A stretch of DNA of 64,000 nt from Pacificibacter marinus. Lineage in GTDB: Bacteria; Pseudomonadota; Alphaproteobacteria; Rhodobacterales; Rhodobacteraceae. Location: NCBI RefSeq assembly GCF_018860665.1, contig NZ_JAHKPK010000014.1, forward strand, positions 1 through 64,000, written 5' to 3'. The position numbers and the translations under genes were made by a program. The notes under the pieces are model-generated. The model had not been told where the DNA came from, ran no database searches, and saw only the letters and a list, made by a program, of their open reading frames with translations. Below are positions 51,917 through 60,839 of this stretch, piece by piece (the first letter of the stretch is position 1; each line of letters begins with the position of its first letter).

Positions 51917-52303
51917 TTATTCCTCAGCAGCAGCCTCGGCAGGTGCCGCAGCAGCTTCAGCCGCGTCAGCAGCTTTTTGAGCTTTTTCTTCAGCGCGCTC
52001 TTGTGCTTTTTTGCCTGGGACAGCTTTTTTCGGGTTGCTACGCTCAGTTTTAGCAACAACACCAGCCGCTTCGAGCATACGCACAACGCGGTCTGTTGGC
52101 TGTGCGCCTTCGCCCAACCAGTAATTTACGCGGTCGAGATCCATGATCACGCGCTCTTCGGAATCTTTGGCCAAGAGTGGGTTGTATGTGCCGAGTTTCT
52201 CGATGAAACGACCATCGCGTGGCATGCGTGAGTCAGCAGCTACGATACGGTAAAAAGGACGTTTTTTAGAGCCACCGCGGGCGAGACGAATTTTCATAGA
52301 CAT
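51917..52303 (-). CDS. rpsP: 30S ribosomal protein S16
   Basis: A 128-residue protein; the first 80 residues are the conserved S16 core ([20 protein letters not shown]) and the tail is an alanine/glutamate/lysine-rich extension of about 45 residues. AGGAG lies 8 bases before the ATG. It heads the segment rpsP-bluB-rimM. Confidence 0.94.
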   Translation of the reverse strand: MSMKIRLARGGSKKRPFYRIVAADSRMPRDGRFIEKLGTYNPLLAKDSEERVIMDLDRVNYWLGEGAQPTDRVVRMLEAAGVVAKTERSNPKKAVPGKKAQERAEEKAQKAADAAEAAAAPAEAAAEE

Positions 52304-52347
52304 AGTGAATTCTCCTGATTGAGTAAGTGACCGAACCTAAGGACCGG

Positions 52348-52644
52348 TTATTCTTGGTGTTTTTCGTGATGATGGATAACTTCCTGAATGATGAATTTCA
52401 GGAAAGCTTTTGCGAATTCCGGATCAAGGTCTGCGCGTTTTGCGAGATCCTCAAGGCGGGCAATTTGTTTGGTCTCACGCGCCGGATCAGAGGGCGGAAG
52501 ATCATGTTCGGCTTTGAGCTTGCCAACAGCTTGGGTGTGCTTGAAGCGCTCACCAAGGGTGTAAACAAGGATCGCGTCGAGGCGGTCGATGCTCTCGCGG
52601 TGTTCTTTGAGGACCTCTTGGGCCAAGGCGATTGGATCACTCAT
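52348..52644 (-). CDS. Chorismate mutase, AroQ type
   Basis: A 98-residue all-helical protein with the AroQ pattern: HRESIDRLDAILVYTLGERF (about 15-34), a central KLKAEHDLPPSDPARE and a C-terminal helix. It converts chorismate to prephenate for phenylalanine and tyrosine. It overlaps the acetyltransferase gene by ATGA and is followed by rpsP. Confidence 0.85.
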   Translation of the reverse strand: MSDPIALAQEVLKEHRESIDRLDAILVYTLGERFKHTQAVGKLKAEHDLPPSDPARETKQIARLEDLAKRADLDPEFAKAFLKFIIQEVIHHHEKHQE

Positions 52645-53189
52645 GCGTAAGCCTCCATTCCGCCATCCATCAAGGCCGAAGCCTCTGGGTGGCGGTATAC
52701 AACTGTTTCATCCAATGTTTCCCCATCGGGGCGCGCGGCTGTATCATCGCGCAGCGCACCAAGGCGTGTGGCCAAAGCAATGGATCGCGCATTTTTAGGA
52801 TCGATGTAGGACACAAGCGTGTCTCGGCCAAGTTCTGCATAGGCATAATCACGTGCCATTTGCGCGGCCTCAAAGGCGTAACCTTTGCCCTCGCCTGCAG
52901 CGGTCATCATCCAGCCCAATTCCAATTCGGGGAAATGGTCTGGCTTGAGCAATGCCACTTGGCCAACAAACTTGCCGTCTTCCAAGGTCTCAACGCCCCA
53001 AGCTCCATGGCCAAACAAAGACCACTGCGCCACGTCAGAGCAAAAGCTGAACCATGCTTGACGGCGTTTAAGTTGCCCCATGTAACCCGCACGTTCAGAG
53101 GCAAAGACATCGGCATAAGCGTCGAAGTCTGAGCTGACATGCGCACGAAGGCGCAAGCGTTGGGTTTCTATGGTGGGGGCTGTGGTCAT
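52641..53189 (-). CDS. GNAT-family acetyltransferase (RimJ/RimL type)
   Basis: A 182-residue acetyltransferase: IETQRLRLR opening (about 7-15), acetyl-CoA region ELGWMMTAAGEGKGYAFEA (about 90-108) and a YIDPKNARSIALATRLG motif (about 128-144), all typical for protein N-terminal or ribosomal-protein acetyltransferases. The substrate is unknown. It overlaps both neighbours by one to four bases. Confidence 0.82.
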   Translation of the reverse strand: MTTAPTIETQRLRLRAHVSSDFDAYADVFASERAGYMGQLKRRQAWFSFCSDVAQWSLFGHGAWGVETLEDGKFVGQVALLKPDHFPELELGWMMTAAGEGKGYAFEAAQMARDYAYAELGRDTLVSYIDPKNARSIALATRLGALRDDTAARPDGETLDETVVYRHPEASALMDGGMEAYA

Positions 53190-53518
53190 TAAGCGTGGTC
53201 TCCCAGCGGCTGACCGTCAAGGACGGGGCGCGTGAAAGAGCGGTCATAGCGAATGATGCAGCGCGTGCGTTCGGCATAGGCGTAGGCAGCGTTGCATTCT
53301 TCATCGACAGCCATGCGATTGCGATAGTCTTCATAATCTGCAAGGGATGGAAAAGAGAAATGGCAGTAGGCCGTGTCGTTGGCGCCCTCGTGCGGGAACC
53401 AATAGCCATGATGTGTGCCGCCCATACGGGTGATGATGTGGATCCATGCGCGGGCATAGATCTCGAACTCAGCTACTTTATATGGGTCTATTTGATAGGT
53501 GAGAGAGCAAGTGATCAT
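53189..53518 (-). CDS. NIPSNAP-family protein
   Basis: A 109-residue ferredoxin-like-fold protein with the NIPSNAP-type opening ITCSLTYQIDPYKVAEFEIYAR and the HYGYW/HHGYWFPHEG region. The biochemical role of the family is not well defined. It overlaps ffh by 4 bases and the acetyltransferase by 1 base, so it belongs to the ffh transcript. Confidence 0.75.
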   Translation of the reverse strand: MITCSLTYQIDPYKVAEFEIYARAWIHIITRMGGTHHGYWFPHEGANDTAYCHFSFPSLADYEDYRNRMAVDEECNAAYAYAERTRCIIRYDRSFTRPVLDGQPLGDHA

Positions 53519-55026
53519 TTCTTCTTACCCAATCCCGTGAGATTGCCGGGCAAACCCATGCCGCCGCCAAGACCAGGCAGGCCCATGCCGCGCGGCATAG
53601 CGCCTTGCAGGGCTTTGGTGGCTTCGGCCATTTTCGCGGGGTCCATGTCTTCCAGACCTTGAGGGCCGCCTTTGCCGATCATGCCTTTCATGGCCTGTTT
53701 CAGCATGCCGCCTTTGCCCATTTTGCCCATCTTTTTCATCATGTCCGCCATTTGACGGTGCATTTTCAAAAGTTTGTTCAATTCGGACACTTCAAGACCC
53801 GCACCTTTGGCGATACGTTTCTTGCGCGAAGCTTGCAACAATGCGGGGTTGGCGCGTTCGCGTTTGGTCATGGATTGGATCAAAGCGATCTGGCGTTTGA
53901 TGGTTTTGTCTTCAAAGCCACTGTCTTTGACCTGCTTGGCCATTTTACCCATGCCGGGCATCATTCCCATGAGACCTTCCATGCCGCCCATTTTGAGCAT
54001 CTGCTCGAGCTGCATTTTCATGTCGTTCATGTTGAACTGGCCTTTGGTGAAGCGACGCATCATGCGCTCGGCTTGCTCGGCCTCGATGGTTTCTTGGGCT
54101 TTTTCAACAAGGGCAACGATATCGCCCATGCCAAGAATACGGCCAGCGATACGATCAGGAGTGAACTCTTCGAGCGCATCCATTTTTTCGCCAAGACCGA
54201 CAAATTTGATCGGCTTGCCAGTGACTGCACGCATAGAAAGCGCAGCACCACCGCGTCCGTCGCCGTCCATACGGGTCAGAACAACGCCGGAAATGCCGAT
54301 GCGGTCGTTAAAGTTTTCGGCTGTGTTGACAGCATCCTGACCGGTGAGACCATCAACCACGAGCAAAATTTCGCGGGGGTTGGTCACATCACGGACGGCT
54401 TCAACTTCGGCCATCAATTCGTCATCGATAGACAAGCGGCCCGCCGTGTCGAGCATGTAGACGTCATAGCCGCCCATGGTCGCCTGCTGTTTGGCGCGCT
54501 TGGCGATGTCGGCAGGTTTTTGGCCTGCGACGATGGGCAGAGTGTCGACGCCGATTTGTTGGCCCAAGACTTCAAGCTGTTGCATCGCCGCTGGGCGGTA
54601 CACATCGAGCGAGGCCATGAGCACGCGCTTGTTTTGCTTTTCTTTCAGACGTTTCGCGAGCTTGGCAGTCGTCGTGGTTTTACCGCCACCTTGTAGACCG
54701 ACCATCAAGATCGGGGCAGGGGGATTGTCGACTTTGAGCAGCTCGGCGTTTTCTTCAGAGTCGCCGCTTAGCACATTGACCAATTCGTCGTGGACGATTT
54801 TGATCACCTGCTGGCCAGGAGTCACGGACTTGGTAACAGCTTGGCCCGTGGCGCGGTCTTGCACGGCTTTGACGAAATCGCGGGCCACAGGCAAGGAAAC
54901 GTCAGCTTCCAAAAGGGCCACACGCACTTCGCGCAGCGCTGTTTTGACGTCATCTTCGGACAGCGCGCCTTGGCTTGTCAGCTTGTCAAAAACACCGGAG
55001 AGGCGTTCGGATAGATTTTCAAACAT
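53515..55026 (-). CDS. ffh: Signal recognition particle protein Ffh
   Basis: A 503-residue SRP GTPase. N domain, G domain with P-loop GLQGGGKTTTTAKLA (about 105-119), DTAGR and TRMDGDGRGG motifs, and a methionine-rich M domain (about 330-450, MGMMPGMGKM) that binds signal sequences and SRP RNA. The C-terminus is glycine/methionine-rich. The start follows TAGGAGGGCCGGC. The 285 bases upstream hold several hairpins. Confidence 0.95.
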   Translation of the reverse strand: MFENLSERLSGVFDKLTSQGALSEDDVKTALREVRVALLEADVSLPVARDFVKAVQDRATGQAVTKSVTPGQQVIKIVHDELVNVLSGDSEENAELLKVDNPPAPILMVGLQGGGKTTTTAKLAKRLKEKQNKRVLMASLDVYRPAAMQQLEVLGQQIGVDTLPIVAGQKPADIAKRAKQQATMGGYDVYMLDTAGRLSIDDELMAEVEAVRDVTNPREILLVVDGLTGQDAVNTAENFNDRIGISGVVLTRMDGDGRGGAALSMRAVTGKPIKFVGLGEKMDALEEFTPDRIAGRILGMGDIVALVEKAQETIEAEQAERMMRRFTKGQFNMNDMKMQLEQMLKMGGMEGLMGMMPGMGKMAKQVKDSGFEDKTIKRQIALIQSMTKRERANPALLQASRKKRIAKGAGLEVSELNKLLKMHRQMADMMKKMGKMGKGGMLKQAMKGMIGKGGPQGLEDMDPAKMAEATKALQGAMPRGMGLPGLGGGMGLPGNLTGLGKKK

Positions 55027-55259
55027 GCCGGCCCTCCTAAGACCTTAAAAACTGATGTGCCTCATATGGGAATGAGGCGGCGACGTTCCAAGACATATTG
55101 CCAAACGATGAGCGCCCCCGTGGGCGCAACGCGCTGACGGAGGGCGATCCCGGCTTATGCCATGGGACCGGAAGTCTAGGTGCTTCCGGAGAGTTGTGCT
55201 TGCATTACGCTGACGCGCGACATGAGTCAAGCGCTGCACCAATGGCATCCCTATATAAT
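55027..55259 (-). promoter_or_regulatory. Structured upstream region of ffh
   Basis: No gene is supported here, but three hairpins occur between the azoreductase terminator and ffh: CCGGAAG/CTTCCGG (55168-55174 with 55183-55189, 8-base loop), GCGCCC-CCGT-GGGCGC (55112-55127) and CCTCAT-ATGGGA-ATGAGG (55060-55077). None has a T-run, so they are not terminators. They may form a leader RNA. The SRP RNA core was looked for and not found. Confidence 0.45.
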
Positions 55260-55289
55260 AAGGCGCACCCTATATAGAGAGCGCGCCTT
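55260..55289 (-). terminator. Possible terminator of the azoreductase gene
   Basis: Read on the minus strand, AAGGCGC and GCGCCTT pair (7 bp, long AT-rich loop) and are followed by ATTATATAG. It lies 23 bases after the azoreductase stop; the weak T-run lowers confidence. Confidence 0.5.
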
Positions 55290-55311
55290 TGAGGGTTTGC
55301 ATTCGGTGTGA

Positions 55312-55848
55312 TTAGGCCGCAAGCGCAGTAATCTGTTCTTCTGAGGTCACAAAGGTCACGTCGGTTATGCCGATAAAGCCCAAAACGTGACGCAGGTAAG
55401 TTGAGGCAAAATCATACTCCGCGCCCAATGGGGTGCCGCCTGATGCATAAGCAACGATGGCCTTTTTTCCCGCCAGTTTTCCAACAGGACCGTTTTCTGT
55501 GTAATTGAATGTGCGCCCGACGCGCGCCACTTGGTCGATCCATGCTTTCATCGCGGCAGGGACGCCAAAATTATAGACGGGCAGGCCAATGGCGATCACA
55601 TCTGCGGCGATCAGTTCGTCAACCAATGTGTCTGAAAAGGCCAAGACGTCTTTTTGAGCCTCGGAGCGATCATCCATAGGGGTAAAGTTCGCACCGACCC
55701 ATGCTTCATCGATATGCGGAACCGACTGTGACAGATCGCGTTCAGTTGTTTTTTCTGGGTTCAGGGTTTGAACAATCTGTGCTGTTAGTTTGCGCGATGC
55801 TGAGGTCGCGTGACGTGCTGAGCTGTTGATCGTAAGTACATGTGTCAT
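55312..55848 (-). CDS. azoR: FMN-dependent NADH-azoreductase-like flavodoxin-fold protein
   Basis: A 178-residue quinone/azo reductase family member. The FMN phosphate site INSSARHATSASRKL (about 7-21) and PVYNFGVPAAMKAWID (about 89-104) are conserved. It is about 20 residues shorter than E. coli AzoR at the C-terminus. It likely reduces quinones with NADH. The upstream gene is divergent. Confidence 0.83.
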   Translation of the reverse strand: MTHVLTINSSARHATSASRKLTAQIVQTLNPEKTTERDLSQSVPHIDEAWVGANFTPMDDRSEAQKDVLAFSDTLVDELIAADVIAIGLPVYNFGVPAAMKAWIDQVARVGRTFNYTENGPVGKLAGKKAIVAYASGGTPLGAEYDFASTYLRHVLGFIGITDVTFVTSEEQITALAA

Positions 55849-56033
55849 GAAATATCCTTGGGGTTGGAGGAGCGTTTTATCTGAGCACCAGAATTAAGGA
55901 GGCTTTGAAATCTAAGTAAGTCGGTATTCTCGCGCATAAAGCGTTCGCAAATGAACCTTGAATGCAGAGGGCGCCTAGACGTTTCGCAGGATCGAGCTAC
56001 ACTTCCCAAAAGCACAACAAGGCTTCACGGATC

Positions 56034-56753
56034 ATGTCCCATACTTCAGTTCTTATCGTGGGCAGTGCCCCAAACGCGCCCGAGGTTGCCTCATGGGATG
56101 TCTCAAACTTTTCCGCCGTTGTGGTCATCAACAATGCGTGGAAGGCGGTGCCGCACTGGACGCATTTCATTCATCCAGAAGACTTTCCGCCTGAGCGACA
56201 CCCTTCAGTAATCCCTCAGGGATGTATGCAAATCGGCGCTGATATTTATGTGGAGGCCCAGAATAAATACGGTGGGTTTGTCTATGCAGGTGGGACGATG
56301 GCGTTCACGTCTGCCTATTGGGCGCTCGATGCATTTCGCCCCGATGTTTTGGCATTCTTCGCCTGTGACATGGTTTACCCAAAGACGGGGGCGACCCATT
56401 TCTATGGTTCAGGCACAGCAGACCCGTTGCGCAAAGATCCAACGCTGGTGTCATTGCGTGCCAAAGCGCGGCGTTTGCAGGTTTTCGCAGCGCAGCAAGA
56501 CTGTGCAATCGTCAATCTAAGCTCTGGTGATAGTGTGTTGCCTTTTCCGCGTTGTGACAAATCTGGTGAACTGCATGACGTGAAGCCTGAGATATACGAC
56601 ATTGATGTCGCAAGCGAGGCCGCATCACTTGAGCGGCAATTCGACTATTTCGTGCCATCGGGCAGGTATTGGGAGCAAATCGACCGGTTTGAGGCGGATG
56701 TCATCGCAAAGATTGATGCAACTTGGCTGCGCGCCTTTGATGAAACTCTCTGA
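56034..56753 (+). CDS. Conserved-looking protein, Rossmann-like, unknown function
   Basis: A 239-residue soluble protein from ATG 56034; the frame is open 24 codons upstream, but the glycine-rich fold starts at once after this ATG (VLIVGSAPNAPE, residues 5-16). Further notable segments are VVVINNAWKA, FIHPEDFPPERHP, YAGGTMAFTSAYWAL and FACDMVY followed by THFYGSG. The pattern recalls sialyltransferase- or MptE-like nucleotide-sugar folds, but the match is loose and no function is assigned. Confidence 0.65.
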   Translation: MSHTSVLIVGSAPNAPEVASWDVSNFSAVVVINNAWKAVPHWTHFIHPEDFPPERHPSVIPQGCMQIGADIYVEAQNKYGGFVYAGGTMAFTSAYWALDAFRPDVLAFFACDMVYPKTGATHFYGSGTADPLRKDPTLVSLRAKARRLQVFAAQQDCAIVNLSSGDSVLPFPRCDKSGELHDVKPEIYDIDVASEAASLERQFDYFVPSGRYWEQIDRFEADVIAKIDATWLRAFDETL

Positions 56754-56877
56754 GGGCTCGGCATTTTTTTTCAGTCGCGACTTTCAACCGACAAAGCATA
56801 GTCCGCACTTGTCTTTTTGAACGCTAGATGTGTAAACGGGAGAACCTCGTTCGTTAACGCACAGATGTGAGTCAGTT

Positions 56878-57765
56878 ATGAATATAGAAAATTGGGACGA
56901 AATCCGCACCGCATTTCAAGTTGCCAAAATGGGCACAGTATCTGGCGCTGCGCAGGTTTTGGGGGTGCATCACGCCACTGTCATTCGTCATATCGACTCG
57001 CTGGAACAAACGCTTGGGGTGAAGCTGTTCCAACGTCACGCACGTGGTTACACATCGACCGAAGCTGGTACGGATTTGTTGAAAGTGGCTCAGGCCACTG
57101 ATGATCAGTTTTCTCAACTGGTCAATCGGATCAAAGGGCGTGGCGAAGATGTGAGCGGCGAGTTGATCATTACATCCTTGCCTCTTATCTCGCGTCTAAT
57201 TGCGCCTGTTTTGGCTGATTTTCAGGCGCTGCATCCCAAGTTGGTCGTGCGGTATTTGACCGGTGAACGGGTGTTTCGCTTGGAATACGGCGAAGCGCAT
57301 GTCGCGATCCGCACCGGTGCAGCCCCCCAAGAGCCCGATAATGTTGTGCAACCTTTTGGCACGCAGAAATTTGGGCTTTTCGTCCACACGTCCTATGTAG
57401 ATCGGTTTGGGATGCCTGCGCCGGAAAACTTGCTGACAGATATGCGGTTTGTTGGATTCGACGACTTGACGCATCGCGCGCCTCACATGGTTTGGATGCG
57501 CGACAATGTTTCACCAGAGCAAATCAGTTTTCGTGTCTCTAGCTTAGAGGCAAGCCTAGAGGCTGTCTTGGCTGGGGCCGGCGCAGGGTTCGTCAGTCAT
57601 GATATTGCAGCAGCAGACGATGATCTTATTCGGATTTTCCCGACGCAAGCAGATTGGCAAGCGCCCAATTGGATTGTGACGCACGTCGATTTGCACCGAA
57701 CCCCCAAAGTGCAGGCGATGCTGAGCTATCTTAAAGAACGCGCAAAGGAATGGAATTTTGACTGA
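56878..57765 (+). CDS. LysR-family transcriptional regulator
   Basis: A 295-residue regulator with an N-terminal winged helix (AFQVAKMGTVSGAAQVLGVHHATVIRHI interrupted around residues 13-40) and a substrate-binding domain. It overlaps the EamA transporter gene by 8 bases and reads the same way, an arrangement seen when the regulator and exporter serve one compound. LysR genes are more often divergent from their target, so autoregulated co-expression is possible. Confidence 0.88.
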   Translation: MNIENWDEIRTAFQVAKMGTVSGAAQVLGVHHATVIRHIDSLEQTLGVKLFQRHARGYTSTEAGTDLLKVAQATDDQFSQLVNRIKGRGEDVSGELIITSLPLISRLIAPVLADFQALHPKLVVRYLTGERVFRLEYGEAHVAIRTGAAPQEPDNVVQPFGTQKFGLFVHTSYVDRFGMPAPENLLTDMRFVGFDDLTHRAPHMVWMRDNVSPEQISFRVSSLEASLEAVLAGAGAGFVSHDIAAADDDLIRIFPTQADWQAPNWIVTHVDLHRTPKVQAMLSYLKERAKEWNFD

Positions 57766-58663
57766 CGCTGCAAGCCGCCTAGAGCGCCGCAACGGACATC
57801 TGGCGATGCTCGTTTTTTCCTTTCTTGTCGCGGGCAGTTTCTCGTTGGGCGGCTTAGCTATGAAAACGGACACGATTTCACCGATTGCCTTCAACAGCAT
57901 GCGGTTCGTGATTGCGACCTGTGCTGTTGGCGTTTTGGCGATGGCCACGGGTGGCATTCCGCGTTTCGCGCTTCGAGCGCCCTGGCGCTACGCTATCTTG
58001 GGCGGGTTGTTCGCGCTTTACTTTATTATGATGTTTATCGGTTTGGAAACAGCTGCGCCCATTTCGATTTCCGCGCTGTTCACCTTAACGCCTTTGATGT
58101 CAGCGGTCTTTGGCTATTTCATCATGCGCCAAATCACCACCAAGCGCATCGCTTTCGCTTTGGCCGTCGGGGCCTCTGGCGCGCTTTGGGTGATTTTCCG
58201 AGCTGACATTTCCGCTCTTTTGGCGTTTGAAGTCGGGCGTGGTGAGATGATCTATTTTATTGGCGTGGTTGGACATGCGCTTTACACGCCGCTTGTGCCG
58301 CGTCTGAATAGAGGCGAGCGTACTTTTGTTTTCATCTTCCTTATCTTGATCGCGACCACACTTGTCGCACTCGCCTTTGGTGCATCTGACATTATGACGA
58401 CGAATTGGACCAGTCTGCCTGGTATCGTTTGGATCGCCATGGGATATACAGCGATTATCGCCACCACCTTTACCGCGACTTTGCTGACATTCGCCTCGGT
58501 ACGTTTGGACAGCGCTAAGGTTATGGCTTACACGTATCTGACGCCATCATGGGTGATCCTATGGGAAATCGCACTGGGCAACGGCGTGCCGCCTGCTTTG
58601 ATTTTCGGTGGCATCGGTTTGACGATACTCGCGTTGTATTTGCTGTTGAAGCATGAAGAATAA
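57758..58663 (+). CDS. DMT-superfamily (EamA) transporter
   Basis: A 301-residue protein with ten membrane segments in two EamA repeats (about 15-145 and 165-300). Such permeases move metabolites or drugs; the substrate is unknown. The start is taken as TTG at 57758, which has AAAGGAA upstream; an ATG at 57806 is the alternative but would trim the first helix. It is convergent with the ArsR gene. Confidence 0.85.
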   Translation: MTDAASRLERRNGHLAMLVFSFLVAGSFSLGGLAMKTDTISPIAFNSMRFVIATCAVGVLAMATGGIPRFALRAPWRYAILGGLFALYFIMMFIGLETAAPISISALFTLTPLMSAVFGYFIMRQITTKRIAFALAVGASGALWVIFRADISALLAFEVGRGEMIYFIGVVGHALYTPLVPRLNRGERTFVFIFLILIATTLVALAFGASDIMTTNWTSLPGIVWIAMGYTAIIATTFTATLLTFASVRLDSAKVMAYTYLTPSWVILWEIALGNGVPPALIFGGIGLTILALYLLLKHEE

Positions 58664-58705
58664 GACGCGCCAAGCGTGAATTGACGTCTGACCTCACCCG
58701 CCTCG

Positions 58706-59065
58706 CTATGTGGGGTGCGTGTCGTCAGTCTCGTTCAATTCGGCTTCTAAAAACCGCTCAAGCCCATCCAAATCCAGTGCTTCGAACTGACCAAAGCCCT
58801 GCATCCAGATCGACGCAGCACGCATGGCGTCGGGTTCAAGTTTGCACCATTTCACCCGCCCACGTTTTTCTTGCGCGATCAGCCCTGCGCGCATCAGTAG
58901 CGTCAGATGCTTGCTGACAGCTGCCAAAGACATCTCGAACGGTTCTGCTACATCTGTGACGGCCATGTCGTCTTCCAACAGCATCTCAAGGATCGCGCGC
59001 CGTGTGGGGTCGGCGAGGGCAGCAAAGACAAGATCAAGGGATTTGGCGTGATGGGGTTGGGTCAT
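58706..59065 (-). CDS. ArsR-family transcriptional regulator
   Basis: A 119-residue winged-helix repressor from ATG 59065, with DLVFAALADPTRRAILEML (about 10-28) and the recognition helix MSLAAVSKHLTLL. It lacks the CVC metal-binding motif of classic ArsR, so it is probably a non-metal member of the family like those paired with SRPBCC proteins; no such partner is adjacent. Confidence 0.85.
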   Translation of the reverse strand: MTQPHHAKSLDLVFAALADPTRRAILEMLLEDDMAVTDVAEPFEMSLAAVSKHLTLLMRAGLIAQEKRGRVKWCKLEPDAMRAASIWMQGFGQFEALDLDGLERFLEAELNETDDTHPT

Positions 59066-59295
59066 AGCGTCAGCGTTAAAAGGGTGGAGGCCTTTGGTCA
59101 ACCATTTGGTTGAATATAGTAAAGGGGCTTGAAATGCGCCTCTTGCGCCCAGTTATGGTCAAAGTGTTGCAATGGTAAAAAGTCATTTTCGTTTAATATC
59201 AAATTGTTACGTTGTTTTTGAAAAGCCTAATCCCGTATTGACTCACGCAGACCTGCACCATAGTTTGCCGGCAACTGACCAGAGGGGCTTTGACG

Positions 59296-59676
59296 ATGAC
59301 AGACCCGCATGATCCGAAGCGGCTTAAAGCCTTGGATGAGCGGATCGCGACATTGAAAAAGGCGCAAGAGCCAACAAGCTCCCGCGGTGAAGAACACTTT
59401 TCTCAGGCCAATATGGCATGGCGGATGGTGATAGAATTGGTGGCCGGTCTGTTGATCGGTTTCGGCATGGGATGGGGCTTGGATAAGCTTTTTGGCACAA
59501 CGCCCATCTTTATCGTGCTGATGGTTGGATTTGGACTGGCTGCGGGCGTCAAAACGATGATGCGCACAGCCCAGACGATCCAAGCGGAACAAGAGGCGGA
59601 AGCCTCTAAACTGAATGCGCAGGCAACTGCGGTAGATGATAACGCGGCAAAAGCCGCAGGTGACGAGAGGGATTGA
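59296..59676 (+). CDS. atpI: ATP synthase protein I
   Basis: A 126-residue protein with two membrane helices (about 44-62 and 72-90) between charged ends, the AtpI pattern that assists assembly of the c-ring. ATG at 59296 follows AGAGGGG. A possible -35 (TTGACT, 59238-59243) lies upstream, with no good -10 box. It opens the F0 operon atpI-atpB-atpE-b'-b and ends 2 bases before atpB. Confidence 0.88.
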   Translation: MTDPHDPKRLKALDERIATLKKAQEPTSSRGEEHFSQANMAWRMVIELVAGLLIGFGMGWGLDKLFGTTPIFIVLMVGFGLAAGVKTMMRTAQTIQAEQEAEASKLNAQATAVDDNAAKAAGDERD

Positions 59677-59678
59677 AC

Positions 59679-60434
59679 ATGGCGACCGAAGCACATGGTA
59701 CTGAGAGCAGCCTTGCATTCCACCCGATGGATCAGTTCAGAATTACGCCGCTTTTCGGAGATGGCGATGTTCACTGGTACACGGTAACCAACGCGACCCT
59801 CTGGATGGGCCTTGCGGTTCTCGGTGTGGTTTTGCTTTTGGTTGTTGGTTCACGCGGCCGGTCAATTGTGCCTTCTAAAGGCCAATCCCTTGCCGAACTC
59901 ACATACGGTTTCGTTTACAAAATGCTCGAAGATGTGGGCGGCAAAGACTCCGTGCGCTACTTCCCGTACGTGATGACACTGTTTTGCTTCATCGCATTCT
60001 CAAACATCTTGGGCCTTTTGCCTTTGTCCTTCACGCCAACGACCCACATCGCGGTCACAGGTGTTCTGGCGCTGCTCGTGTTCGTTTTTGTCACGGTTCT
60101 TGGCTTTGTCAAAAATGGTGCGAAATTCCTTGAACTGTTCTGGGTCAAATCCGCGCCGCTCGCGCTGCGTCCTGTTCTGGCCGTGATCGAGCTTATCTCA
60201 TATTTCGTGCGTCCTGTTAGCCACTCCATTCGTTTGGCTGGCAACATGATGGCTGGTCACGCTGTGATCAAAGTTTTCGCGACATTCGCGGCCATCAAAC
60301 TTATCGCACCCGTTTCTATCGCGGCCATTACAGCCATGTATGGTCTCGAACTTCTCGTAGCCTTCATTCAGGCCTACGTGTTCACCATTCTAACCTGCGT
60401 GTACCTTAAAGACGCGCTGCATCCGTCACACTAA
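59679..60434 (+). CDS. atpB: ATP synthase F0 subunit a
   Basis: A 251-residue membrane subunit that forms the proton half-channels next to the c-ring. The essential arginine is R185 in the [12 protein letters not shown] helix. ATG at 59679 follows GAGAGGGATTG. Five to six membrane segments are present. Confidence 0.95.
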   Translation: MATEAHGTESSLAFHPMDQFRITPLFGDGDVHWYTVTNATLWMGLAVLGVVLLLVVGSRGRSIVPSKGQSLAELTYGFVYKMLEDVGGKDSVRYFPYVMTLFCFIAFSNILGLLPLSFTPTTHIAVTGVLALLVFVFVTVLGFVKNGAKFLELFWVKSAPLALRPVLAVIELISYFVRPVSHSIRLAGNMMAGHAVIKVFATFAAIKLIAPVSIAAITAMYGLELLVAFIQAYVFTILTCVYLKDALHPSH

Positions 60435-60494
60435 TCGGATCAGGTTCGAACTCTAACTACTTTTCAGCCAATTCCAACGTAAGGAGATACCCCC

Positions 60495-60731
60495 ATGGAA
60501 GGCAATATCGCAGAACTCGGCAAATACATCGGTGTAGGTCTCACAGCAATCGGCATGGGTGGCGCAGCTATCGGTGTTGGTAATGTTGCTGGCAACTACC
60601 TCGCGGGCGCATTGCGCAACCCATCCGCTGCTGCTTCACAAACTGCTACACTCTTCATCGGCATGGCGTTTGCCGAAGCTTTGGGGATTTTCTCTTTCCT
60701 CGTTGCTCTCTTGTTGATGTTCGCAGTCTAA
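60495..60731 (+). CDS. atpE: ATP synthase F0 subunit c
   Basis: A 78-residue hairpin protein of two membrane helices that forms the rotating ring. The glycine-rich first helix ([12 protein letters not shown]), the polar loop RNP (41-43) and the proton-carrying carboxylate E61 are all visible. TAAGGAG precedes the start. Two hairpins follow in the gap before the b' gene. Confidence 0.96.
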   Translation: MEGNIAELGKYIGVGLTAIGMGGAAIGVGNVAGNYLAGALRNPSAAASQTATLFIGMAFAEALGIFSFLVALLLMFAV

Positions 60732-60756
60732 GTCAGACTCACACATCCTTACGGCG

Positions 60757-60815
60757 GGGTGGGTCTTAACTGATCCACCCTAGCGTAATTTGGCTCCTTC
60801 CGATCCTCGGAAGGA
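60757..60815 (+). other. Two intercistronic hairpins after atpE
   Basis: GGGTGGGT/ATCCACCC (60757-60764 with 60773-60780) and TCCTTCCG/CGGAAGGA (60795-60802 with 60808-60815) each make 8 pairs in the 108-base gap between subunits c and b'. Neither has a T-run. They probably protect the upstream message, fitting the need for many c subunits per complex. Confidence 0.65.
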
Positions 60816-60839
60816 ATTATCCAGAGCCAGGAGGACACC

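Noticed and set aside
53605-54696. Long open frame of 363 codons on the plus strand
   Set aside because: It lies entirely antisense to ffh and has a histidine/phenylalanine-rich composition typical of the reverse strand of a GC-biased gene.
55085-55200. SRP (4.5S) RNA gene next to ffh
   Set aside because: A CCGGAAG element is present, but the conserved SRP core around it (the GGAAGNAGC-type asymmetric loop) is missing.
55045-55248. Possible 67-residue gene upstream of ffh
   Set aside because: No ribosome site or family resemblance; the region is better explained by RNA hairpins or plain leader.
59265-59274. Palindrome TTGCCGGCAA before atpI as an operator
   Set aside because: Only 10 bp, close to the start codon and without a neighbouring regulator; may be chance.
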